Below are positions 47,105 to 58,197 of a stretch of DNA of 64,000 nucleotides, in pieces (position 1 is the first letter of the stretch; each line of letters opens with the position of its first letter). The notes under the pieces were generated by a model. The model saw nothing but the letters and a program-made list of their open reading frames with translations. It searched no databases and was not told where the DNA came from. The stretch comes from Pegoplata infirma (lineage: Eukaryota; Arthropoda; Insecta; Diptera; Anthomyiidae), in assembly GCA_963921195.1 (NCBI GenBank), contig OY992538.1, positions 84,133,904 through 84,197,903 on the forward strand, given 5' to 3'. The position numbers and the translations under genes were made by a program.

Positions 47105-47999
47105 CCCGAGTAAAAAAAGTTATATGGCGCAATATTTACTTATATATGAACAGATATGCTTTTATGTAAATCCATATTAATTTTGATCCGAAAATTGGCG
47201 GATCGAATATTATACGATTATATCAAATTCTATTATTTTTCATAAAATAATATCAAATTTGATTAAGTTTGATCCCAAAAATGGGTCTATCTAATTGTAT
47301 TTAATCATATCTTATCTCTTAAAATTAGATACATTTTTATATAATTAGATGAAATCTGGTAAAATTTTTTGGAATTTTAAACGTGAAATTAGAAATTATT
47401 TTATCAGATTGGATACATTATCACTTAGAAGAGTTTTTATTGCATTCTTCGTAATTTTTTTTATTAAAAATTTGTCAATTTTGTTTACTAAAATCATTTT
47501 TAAGGGATCTAAAAATTCCAAAAAATGTTTGTGTCTTAGAAAATTTAAAAAAAAATTTTCGGAACTTAAAAATTTTTCAAAAACATAAAATTTCTCTAAA
47601 AACACTTTCAATGACTTTTTTACTCCAAAAAAATGTTGTGTCCGGGACTTCGGAAAATTTTCAAAAAATTTTTTAGGACTGGAAAATTTTTTAATTTTTT
47701 TTAATTGTCCGGGACTTAGAAAATTTTATTTTTTTTTTCGGGATATAATTATAAATAAGATTATATATATTTTTATCTGCCATATCTAAAAATTCCCGAC
47801 CTTATATGTCATATCTAATTTCATATAGATCGGTATATAAATAGATATGAATATGTATGTTATCATATTAACAAATAAGGAAAATTACAATGCTATATAT
47901 AAACTTATATGTCCATATTAAAGTTCATGCATAACCATATATAAATTTAAATAATTATATATTAGCATATATGATTATATCATATCTTTTTTACTCGGG
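47105..47999 (+). mobile_element. CCCGAGTAAAAA short form (895 bp), copy b
   Basis: Same ends and interior as 27766-28666, flanked by TA (47103-47104, 48000-48001). Copy 2 shows the empty site near 36725-36740 on the opposite strand. The small ORF shared with copy a is at 47349-47588. Confidence 0.9.
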
Positions 48000-48180
48000 T
48001 ATTACAAAAAACTTTAGATAAAATTTTATCCGAAAAAAAAAAATCTATTTTTAGAACTATATATAATTTAATCCGAACAATAAAATCTATTTTTAGAACT
48101 GATAAAGTTTTATCCAAAAAATTTTTTTCAATATTAAGATATAAATATATATAATTAAAATTTATTAAAAAAAAAAAAAA

Positions 48181-48257
48181 CTTCGAGCGGCGGGGGAATC
48201 GAACAGCTACCAACTGTTTTGTAATCGCAATCTCTACCCTCTGACCCAGCGGACGTT
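48181..48257 (-). other. tRNA-like module with T-run (copy 3)
   Basis: Reverse complement of the module at 36471-36546, with an A-run at 48166-48180 that is a T-run on the module strand. Confidence 0.7.
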
Positions 48258-48815
48258 GTTAATAAATGACAACTTTAAAAGACTATGTTTTAAAAAAACT
48301 TAGAAAATTTTTGAAAATAGTTTATCATATATAATTATATCAAGTTTAACTTATATATAATTAAATCCAGTTTATCTTATTGGCTATATGATTGCATCAA
48401 ATTATATTCGACTTGAATTTGAACAAAATTTTAAAAAAGACTTAGAAAATTTTTGCTAAAATTTGTGATTTTTTTTTTTTTAGTTTATTTGCTGAGCTAA
48501 TAGGGGGTTTAATACTGAGTTCAACAACATGATTTTCGTCTTCCAATGCTCTTAATTTTCCAAGTTATAAAGCTTTAAAGTAAAAACGGTTTTTGGCTTA
48601 TGAGCTTCACATTTTTCATCGGATCCAAATTTTCTTTCTGCCGTTGTATATTTAATAAAAATACCTTTAAAATGGTATAAAACATGTATAAACTTTTTTA
48701 CTCACCAACGGCCAAATAATGAGTTTTAAGTTTTTTTCGGAAGTTTTTTCAGACAAAAATAATTTTATCTGAAAATATTGCTAACATAAGTTCGAACCAA
48801 ATACACTTTTAATTA

Positions 48816-51800
48816 CACTGTGCTACAAAAGACCAAAAATAATTAATGCAGGGGTTCTCATATGATAATTCGGGTTGGTTGGAGTCCATAGAGTACTGAT
48901 ATACTCATAGTTTTTCTGGATCACTTCGTTAAGTACGTTTTTTATTGCAAATGTGTTGAAAAACGGAAATTATTAAATTACAACTTTAAAAAATTATTAC
49001 TTTGTTAGTTTGCAACCGATTTTAGATTTTATGGATTTGTTTTAAAGGTATAGGTCTTACCTTTCAAACAAAACAAAAATATTAAAAATCGATCAAGAAT
49101 TGGCTGAGCTACGATCGCTTAAGTAAAAAAAAAACGTATTTTTTTAAAAATTTGTCATATTCTTTACACTCTAAGTTGAAATTGCATCATTAAACAATTT
49201 TTTTGAATTTTTTGTAAAAAAGTATAGTAAAGTAGCTTTCCAAAACACCAAAAAACATAACAATCGGTTTAAAAATGAATGAGTTATGCTAAGTTTTGTG
49301 ATAGGGCATTTTTAATTTTTTTCAGAAACGCTTGTAATTCAAGCATTATTCATAAATCTCGTTACTAGTAGTAATTTTATGCGCATATGCATATAAACTA
49401 GAGATGGGAACGTAATTAGATTTGTGCGTGATTCACACATGATCAGAATTGAGCGTGATTGAAAATTAATTTTACTCACGTGGTTAGTTAGTGAGTGTCA
49501 GTTACTTCCAAATCCTATTTATAATTTTTTGGGTTTGTTTAAAAAATATCAGTGTTACTTCTTAAACAAAAAAATATTGTGAATCGGTTGAAAACTGGCT
49601 AAGGTGCGCTTGTTTAAGTAAAAAACCTTTTTTGAAGAGTTATACCTGCAACATTTTTATGACAAAAAACATTTGACATTTTTGAAACGAAATTGGTAAA
49701 ATTGTGGGATCATTTGATGGAAATTTTACCTGTTTATAAATATACGTATGAGGCATTCCACACCAAATATTCAGCGAAAAAAAAACATGTGAACCGTAAA
49801 TTTTTAAATGGGTTGTATGGATAGCCATGTGAGGCATTCCACACCAACTGTTCCACTACAGAAAAACCATAGTGGTTTCAATGGGATATCATTTGCAAAG
49901 TATTCGCTCTTAGGGTACTAATAAATAACAAAAATAAAATTTAATTTTTTTTCAAAAAGTGGGCCTTGTAGGCGTGGTCAAATATTAAAAATATCAAACT
50001 TTTTTGCCTGAGTATTTATTCACGATCACGCACGCTAATGAAAGAAAAAAAATATTCAAGCACGATATTTTATTTTACTCACGCTCACGTGAACATCGTG
50101 ACCGTAACTTATTTTTTTCTACTCACGTGTGAGTGAATGAGCGTGAGCAAAATAAAATATCGTGCGTGATTAAATTTTTTCTTTCATAAGCGTGCGTAAT
50201 CGTTATTAAAAACTCACTCACGCTACCATCGCCTCTTAAAATATTTTTTAAGTATTGATATTACTCATATACTACTCATAAATACCATTATTGTATAAAA
50301 TAAGCGTGTTGCAATTTTTGAATTTTGATTTTTCGAAAACAAGGCAAAACACATCTCTAAAAATTTCAGATCAGATAGAAAATTCCTTTAACTTTTTTTA
50401 AAAAAATAAAAAACAAATAAAATTGCGGCATGTTTTTTGATAAATAAAGTTTAAGTTTAAATTTAAAAAATTCAGAACTTCTCCTGAAAATGTTCCAATT
50501 TTCATTTTCTTAGCTTTTATTGATAGCCCATTCAGCTTTTTTTTTATTGATAGCCCTTTTAATTGATAGCCCATTCAAAAATCTATAAACAGCTTTTGTC
50601 TTTAAGACTTTACTGTGTTTCATTTAATTTGCATAAATATTGAAGTAAAGATGCTCAGGCAAAAAAGTTAGATATTTTCAATTTTTGACCACGCCTACAA
50701 GGCCCACTTTTTGAAAAAACTTAAATTTTATTTTTGTTATTTAATAGTACCCTAAGAGCGAATACTTTGAAAATGATTTCATATTGACACGACACAACAT
50801 TTTTTTTTTTGCTGAACATTTGGTGTGGAATGCCTCATATATGGAGCTAAGAAAATTACGTTTTTGTTTGTTCAATTTTTCAAAAACTGGGCTTAGGAGG
50901 CGTGGTCAAATATTGGAAAAATGGTCAAGTTTGTGTCAAGTTGCCTTGTTTAAATATATATCAAATAAAAACGAAATGCACCAAAATCTCAAAAATTTAC
51001 ATACTTGTATAGGTTTGTATCGGCTATCGATTAAAATTTTTTTGGAAAATTTTCAGAACCCGTTCTGAAATTTTCCATTTTTTAAAAAAGTCAATTTATA
51101 AAAAATCCGGCCACTTTTGTTTTTTTTTGTAATTTTTTTTTTAAAGATTAGATGTTTGTCTAGCAAGATTTTTTTAAAAATTAATAAAATCTATAAAAAA
51201 AATTAAGAAGAAAAAAAAGTAATTTTTCTGATTTTCAAAATAAATTTTAAAAATTTAAAATAGTTTTTGAAAAAAATTAATTTCAATTTGTGTTTTTGCT
51301 AATTTATGCCAAAATATGCAATAATATGCACTTAAAAGTTCGAAATATGCACAATATATGCATTTAAAATCAAAATATGCAAAAATATTTATTTTCACCA
51401 AAATATGCAAAATACGCGAAAACAAATCGATGCCATTTAATGCAAATCTCTTGATTCGGAAAGATAATTGGTCGATATCGTTTTTAGGCTTTCGACAAAA
51501 AACATGCATTTGCATGGAAATCTCACCCTAGTTATATAAAAAACTTTTTTACCCGGGACCCATTGAAAAATTTTGGTACACAATTTTTTTCTCACTGAAC
51601 ATTTGGTGTGGAATGCCTCACATGTATATTTATAAACAGGTAAAATTTCCATAAAATGATCCCACAATTTTAGCAATTTCGTTTTAAAAAAACATGTTTG
51701 CAAGCGCAGATTTTTCTGTCATAAAAATGTTGCAGGTATAACTCTTCAAAAAAGGTTTTTTACTTAAACAAGCGCACCTTAGCCTGTTTTTAACCTATTC

Positions 51801-52586
51801 TCAATATTTTTTTGTTTAAGAAGTAACACTGATATTTTTTAAACAAACCCAAAAAATTATAAATAGGATTTGGAAGTAACTGACACGCCCATTTTTTTAT
51901 TCCACTCACACTGACACTCACTAACAAGCACGTGAGTAAAATTAATTTTCAATCACGCTCACTTCTGATCATGTGTGAATCACGCACAAATCTAATTACG
52001 TTCCCATCTCTAGTTTATATGCATATGCGCATAAAATTACTACTAGTAACAAGATTTATGAATAATGCTTGAATTACAAGCGTTTCTGAAAAAATTTAAA
52101 AATGCCCTATCACAAAACTTAGCATAACTCATTCATTTTTAAACCGATTGTTATGTTTTTCGGTGTTTTGGAAAGCTACTTTACTATACTTTTTTACAAA
52201 AAATTCAAAAAAATTATTTAATGATGCAATTTCAACTTAGAGTGTAAAGAATATGACAAATTTTTCAAAAAATACGTTTTTTTTTTACTTAAGCGATCGT
52301 AGCTCAGCCAATTCTTGATCGATTTTTAATATTTTTGTTTTGTTTGAAAGGTAAGACCTATACCTTTAAAACAAATCCATAAAATCGAAAATCGGTTGCA
52401 AACTAACAAAGTAATAATTTTTTAAAATTGTAATTTAAGAATTTCCGTTTTCCAACACATTTGCCAATAAAAAACGTACTTTACGAAGTGATCCAGAAAA
52501 ACTATGAGTATATCAGTACTCTATGGACTCCAACCAGCCTGAATTTTTATATGAGAACCCCTGCATATTTTTGGTGTAGCACAGTG
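48816..52586. mobile_element. Large foldback element (3771 bp), CACTGTGCTAC ends, TTA duplication
   Basis: The ends are CACTGTGCTACAAAAGACC and GGTGTAGCACAGTG, flanked by TTA (48813-48815, 52587-52589). Copy 2 has the uninterrupted site near 35910. The outer arms (48816 to about 49740 and about 51625 to 52586) are inverted copies and include a TAGAGATGGGAACG motif on each side. The CACTG start and 3-bp duplication would fit a CACTA-like or a Harbinger-like origin; I cannot decide. Confidence 0.88.
49751..51622. mobile_element. Inner foldback with GAGGCATTCCACACCAAAT ends
   Basis: GAGGCATTCCACACCAAAT occurs at 49751 and, slightly changed, at 49832; its complement is at about 50815 and 51603, implying two nested or overlapping copies. 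Inside, 50020-50190 forms an imperfect inverted repeat rich in ACTCACGCTCACGTGA and GAGTGAGCGTGAG. Confidence 0.65.
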
Positions 52587-52854
52587 TTATTGGCAACAAA
52601 TAAAGCTTTGATTTGAGCTTGATCTGAGGACTTTAGCTCTCTTAAAACCAGAGATATTGATGGTTAAACATTAAAGTTTTAAAATATTTTTTTCTTCGGA
52701 TTAAATAATATATAATTATATCAAAATATAATTATTTTTGAAATATTTTTGTTAAAATTCAGGGATTTTATTTTTTTTTAAATTTGAAAAACGAAAACGC
52801 ATTAAAAAATCATTTAGATTAAAAAAAAAATTTAAAAAAAATAATTTTTTTCTT

Positions 52855-53320
52855 GACTTAGTCGGGAATCGAACTCAGGGTCCTCAAGAATTATATATTA
52901 TCATATATGATGCAATATAGAAAGTTATATTACTATATATAAATAATATCTATTTCTAAATATTATCATAAAAAATAAATTAATCAATATTTTTAAGTTT
53001 AGTAAAAAATTAAAGCTTCTAAAACATATTTTCTTTAAAAAAAAAATTAAAAAAAACAACTTTTTTTCTTAGCTCAGCCGGGGATCGAACCCAGGGTCTC
53101 TAGGAACCATATATTAACTTATATGATGTAATATATAAAATTATATAACTATAAATAAATAATATTTATTTTTCGATTTTATCATAAAAATTTAATTATT
53201 CAATATTTTTAAGTTTAGAAAAAACAAAAAGCTTTAAAAACATATTTTCTTTTTTAAAAAATTAAAAAAAAAATAGTTTTTTTCTGGGTTGAGCCGGGAA
53301 TCGAACTCGGGGTCCCCAAG
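52855..53320 (-). repeat. Three tandem T-arm units (copy 3)
   Basis: Box B sequences on the minus strand near 52868, 53083 and 53295 mirror those of copy 2 at 35188-35655, with the same spacing of about 215 bp. Confidence 0.8.
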
Positions 53321-54268
53321 CATCATATATTATCTTATATGATCTTATATAAAGTTACACACAACTATTTAAGTTATATGCATTTTTTAAACATTTAACT
53401 TTTAAAATCCAATATGCATTTTTTTAAGTTTTAAAATACAATGGATTAAACTGATTTTTTTTCTATTTAAAAATTTATAGAATTTATATATATTTTTTTT
53501 TGACTGATTTTAGGTGCTTTGAGAATCATATATAATTATACAAGCTCTCTTGTATACTTAAATAAAAATATATATGATGCAACATTAAAAAAAAAATATT
53601 GAAATACTGTCATATAAAAGTATGCATAATTATATATAAAATATTGTGAAAGAAAAAAATATTTTTTACCTTATACAATTGTATAACATTTTATATGGCG
53701 TTACATGTGCCACCATTTAAAATTATATATAGAGTTTAAAAAAAAATTTTATTTATATGGTACCTTACAAAACTATATACGGTATCTCATAAGCCATTTA
53801 TAATTTTATCTTTGATAATATTAAAAAAATAAATGTTTGATGCCATGTATAGTTTTATAAAACTGTACATAGAGTTATATGTGCGACCATATATAATTAT
53901 ATTTGAAAATTTTTTTTTTCGTTTTTTAAGATGGAACCATATATAGTTTTAAATGGTTTCTTGTAAGTCATATATAATTTTAAATGGTTTCTTGTAAGTC
54001 ATATATAATTATATATATAATGATATTGGATTTTTTTTAAATATGCTCGTATACGTTATTTGATATTAAGTCACATATAAATATGTATGCAATCAGATTA
54101 AGTTATATGTGTCACATATGATTATGTCTCCCACATGTATTTATATATTAATATGGTTATCATTAGATGTAATTTTATATAACTCCATTTAAAAAATTTG
54201 GAAAAACTCAATGCGAGATATAATTATGTACTTCGTTTGATATGAAAACATATTATTTCATATGGCTA

Positions 54269-54634
54269 CCCGAGTAAAAATTTTCTGGTCTAATCATATA
54301 TAATTTGATACAATCTTATATGAGTTAATATGCTTCCGTATAAATTTATATAAAATTTTATCTATCACTTTGATACGGTTGATTCACTTTATATGGTTAG
54401 ATATTGCTCCATATATAATTAGATTCGTATTTTGGTTTTGCTCATCAAATTATATAATAATAGATATTATAAGATCAATTTGATCTAATTAGATTTGACC
54501 AAATTCAGGATCAAATTGTATCAATTTTTATATTTTTTGATCTAAAGTAATACAATTAGATATTATTTGATACAACCATTTTACGGATCAAATTAGATCT
54601 ATTTAGTAAAATTAGCATAATATTTTTACTAGGG
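54269..54634 (-). mobile_element. 366-bp CCC(T/G)AGTAAAAA element, copy b
   Basis: Reverse orientation relative to 34402-34767 and the same length. It is flanked by TA (54267-54268, 54635-54636). The empty site is in copies 1 and 2 (TATATATAGCCATATG). Confidence 0.9.
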
Positions 54635-54645
54635 TATATATACAT

Positions 54646-55753
54646 TAGAGTGTCCCTTATTTTGGAAATGTTAGAAATCTTGAGACGGTACCCGCTCATT
54701 TTTTTCCTTTTGACTTAAAAATAACTCAGGAAAAATTTTACGCCCCTAGGACCACGCCTTCCCTACGCGACGGGGCCTTAAAAAGCGGGGCCTAAAAAAT
54801 CATTTTTCCATACAAACCAAAAAATTTTTTTTTGATTTTTAATTTTTTTGTTGTTAATTATTATATTACTTGCTTAGCTTATTTACGACAAAAAATTTGA
54901 TTTTGGTGGGATAAGTCTTTCAGCGCTAAAAAAATTTTCGCAAAAAAAAATTTTGAGCCGCCGGGGTCCTACAGTAAAAAATTTTTAAAAAATATTTTTT
55001 TTTAGTTTTGACCAGCAACGGTTTTAGCTGCTATGTTGCTTTAAATGATATATATTCATAAAAAAATATTTTTTGTATCTGTGACATCTTTATCGTGTTC
55101 TAAAAAAGGGTACAAAATGCATTGTTGATTTTTTTCGATACACGATAAAGATGTCACAAATATGAATAATATTTTTTTTGGAATATATATCATTAAAAAC
55201 AACATAACAACTAAAACCGTTGCTTTTCAAAACTAAAAAAAAATATTTTTTAAAAATTTTTTACCGTAGGATCCCTACGGCTAAAAATTTTTTTTTCGAA
55301 AAAGATAAAGATGTCACAGGTATGAATAATTTTTTTTTTGGAATATATATCATTAAAAGCAACATAACAACTAAAACCGTTGCTGGTCAAAACTAAAAAA
55401 AAATATTTTTTAAAAATTTTTTACTGCAGGACCCCGGCGGTTCAAAATTTTTTTTGGCGAAAATTTTTTTAGCGCTGAAAGACTTATCCCACCAAAATCA
55501 AATTTTTTGTCGTGAATAAGCAAACCAAGTAATATAATAAATAATAACAAAAAAATTAAAAATCAAAAAAAAAATTTTTTGGTTTGTATGGAAAAATGAT
55601 TTTTAAGGCCCCGCTCTTTAAGGCCCCGTCGCGTAGGGAAGGCGTGGTCCTAGGGGCGTAAAATTTTTCCTGAGTTATTTTTAAGTCAAAAGGAAAAAAA
55701 TGAGCGGGTACCGTCTCAAGATTTCTAACATTTCCAAAATAAGGGACACTCTA
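54646..55753. mobile_element. Palindromic hAT-like element (1108 bp), copy 2
   Basis: Same TAGAGTGTCCC ends and palindromic body as 25973-27082. The 8-bp duplication ATATACAT (54638-54645, 55754-55761) is the complement of ATGTATAT, so it occupies the same site of the family as in copy 1. Confidence 0.92.
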
Positions 55754-56819
55754 ATATACATACATCAAATAATGTAAAATTATATGTATTCATTTTTACT
55801 CGGGACAGTAGAAAATTTCAATAAATTTAAAAAAAGGTTCTCGTATTTTTTAATCAAGTGGTATGACACACGCTAGATGCCTGGGGAAGTTGTAATAACT
55901 TGACTGATTTTCAACCGATTTTAGTTTTTAGTACCTTATTAGAAAGGCATTTTACTCCACATCATAATTCTTTAATCACTTGAATTAATATATAACTTAA
56001 AATACCAAAAAATTGCGAAAACAGAAAAAAATCATATTTTTTCTTGTAATCCGTTTTTTTAACTTCAAGGACCATACTAAACGCCTTACCCATTTCCGAT
56101 CGTCCTAAATTTTTGTGAGACATATTTTTACCGCAAAATGAATATATCTAGGTTAAGTTAGGGTCAATATCTACCAATTTATTTTTTTTTTTGGAGCACC
56201 ATATAAAATAAATCAAAGCCAAAAAATAAAAGGTGCAATTTAAAAATTAAAAAAAAAAATAGAAAGAATTGTGATCACATTTTGAATTATGGCTTAAAAG
56301 TTGCGTAATTTAGAGTAGAATTTTTCTAGTTTTTTACAAAAAAAAATCGAAAGTTTCGGACTTTTTCAAAAAGTCGATTTTAATTTTTAAATGTCAAAAT
56401 ATAAGTGATAATTAATTCGAATAATTTTTTCATATTTTTTTCTAAAACTACATTTAAATACCAACAAAACGTTGTCCAACTTTTTTTAAAATATCTTTAT
56501 TTTTTAATGGTCAAAATTAATTAAAAATTTCAATTTTTTAATTTTTTTGAGAAAATCGCCATTTTGAAAAATTGATTACTCAACACCATCTTGAAATAAA
56601 AGGCTGAAAATTGGTGTCCGAGTTGCATTTAATAAGTACTAAAACATATTCAAAAATAAAATAAATCGAAAGGGGTCGGGTCTAAAAGTGAGTGATTTGG
56701 CCCATATATTTTATCTGGTCCTAGACCAATATTTCGAGGTGTTACCAACGGAATGACTAACTTGTATATACCCTCTATAACTAGAGTCAAGAGTATAAAA
56801 ATTCTCCGAATCGATAGAA

Positions 56820-57020
56820 ATACCTCCCAAATTTTTTCCAAACGAAAAAGTCTCAGAATTATTTTCTATAAAAATGTCAGACTTTTTCTCAAAATCTGAA
56901 ATTTTTTTTTTTTTCGGAAAATGTCTTAAAAAGTAATGCATTTTCTGTATGAAAAATGTTTTTTATTTTTTTTTCGATATTAAAAATCTCTGAGAATCTG
57001 AGAATCTTTCAATAGAAAAA
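56820..57020. repeat. Short TCTCAGAATCTGAGA-type stretch
   Basis: Related to the minisatellite at 37050-38345 and also next to a TATACCC end (56797), hinting that this repeat travels with that family. Confidence 0.5.
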
Positions 57021-57612
57021 TTAATGCTGAGCACTTTAGTTTGCTTTCTACCTAATATTTAGTTCCATTAAATATTTACACTTAATTATTTCTGTTTATC
57101 TTCTATGTTCCTTTTAGTAGCTCATCATCACTATAATATGCATACTAACCTATAATCTAGATTAAAATCAGTTAAAATGTTATCAAACAAAAGTTTACTG
57201 CTGCTGCTAAAAATATAATGGACATTAGAGAACAAAAGCAAGCTTAGAAATTCTTTTTCCTTTTGCATTTTTTTTATTCATTTTGTGCATGTTTTATTAT
57301 GTTGTTATTTGTAAAACTTTCTTTTGCTATAAAATTTTACAATACATCCGTCCCTAAAAAAACTAGACTCTCGAAATTTTAAACGAAAATGTCTTGTATT
57401 CATATGCTGTTAGAATTACTAACAGTAAATGTAAAATAAGTTTCCCTCGTAGAAATACAGCAACCTCTAAAATATGCAATTTTTTACAGGTATTTTTTTG
57501 TATTTTTGGTAAACAAATGCAAAAAAAATTGTGCTAGAAAATATTCAAAGTCCTGCACTTGGACCCATAGTACTTAAAAATTTAGATTTTTTAGTGTGTC
57601 GTTTTGTGGACG
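57021..57612. other. Unassigned AT-rich stretch
   Basis: No ORF or repeat structure supported; the sequence is of moderate complexity and looks like older, unique DNA. Confidence 0.4.
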
Positions 57613-58197
57613 TACCCAGCAAAATTTATATTACTAAATAAGGTATAAAATAAGGTATAGGGCATAGATGGGACTAATTAATTAAAGGAACCAATTAATT
57701 GATGGTTTAATTACCATTTAATTGATGTCAATTTTAATGAATTTTTTTTCATTCCCATTGGTTGTATCAATTGAAGCAATTAAATTGCTAACCAATTGCT
57801 AATCAATTTAATTACTAATGAAAATTAAAAAAAAAATAATTACCATTGGTATGGCATCACTTAAAAAAACTAATTACCATTAGTAAAAGTCGTCACAGTA
57901 TTGTCAAAATCGTTAATATTTGGAAATATCTGTTGTTTTTTGTTATATGGTGTTTTAGTATACGAGTAGTGAAAAGTAATTTTGTATTAAATTTACTCAC
58001 GTGATTGTAAGTTAGTGTAAGTAGATAAAATATGCTCGTGAGTGAGTGTGTGTCATTAGAAAATTCCTGTCGTGAGCCCGTCTCTAGTTTAAACTTACAC
58101 TCAAAATATTTTGTAGGCAAAAACAAATAAAAAACACATTTAAAACCAGTGAATAAACAATTGAAAACCATCCCAGTAATTATTCATTTGTTTTAAC

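Larger units (their letters stand above)
46802..55804 (-). mobile_element. CCCGAGTAAAAA family, large copy 3 (nested insertions)
   Basis: Same ends as copies 1 and 2, reversed, flanked by AC (46800-46801, 55805-55806). Nested are 47105-47999, 48816-52586, 54269-54634 and 54646-55753. It shares the palindromic hAT-like insertion with copy 1 at the same site, while its local sequence often agrees better with copy 2. tRNA-like and T-arm modules are conserved on the minus strand. Confidence 0.88.
45117..56703. mobile_element. Foldback element, GGGTCATTCCAGGCC ends, holding a 9-kb nest
   Basis: The left arm opens GGGTCATTCCAGGCCAAATC and then has CACTCACTTTTAGACCCGACC; the right arm (55805-56703) is its inverted counterpart, lacking about 10 bp at the tip. 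Minus the 715-bp insert the left arm is about 970 bp and the right arm about 900 bp. The centre is occupied by copy 3 of the CCCGAGT family. It resembles the GGGGCATTCCATGTC foldback at 14153. Confidence 0.82.
42863..56797 (-). mobile_element. TATACCC-type fly repeat, reversed copy split by two nests
   Basis: Its 3' end (reverse of AAGTCGAATTTAACTTTT) is at 42863-42898 and the middle is at 44502-45116, including GTCCGTCC as GGACGGAC. Its 5' end is at 56704-56797, where GGTCCTAGACCAATATTTCGAGG and TATACCCTCTATAAC continue exactly from the sequence broken at 45116. The inserted blocks are 42907-44493 and 45117-56703. Confidence 0.82.

Noticed and set aside
29568..48257. tRNA-like modules as functional tRNA genes
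   Set aside because: Box A and box B are recognisable, but complete acceptor and anticodon stems cannot be drawn and all copies lie inside mobile elements.
28938..53320. Regularly spaced T-arm repeats considered as a CRISPR-like array
   Set aside because: Spacing of about 215 bp, repeated 'spacers', eukaryotic context and no cas genes; the repeat unit is the whole 215 bp.
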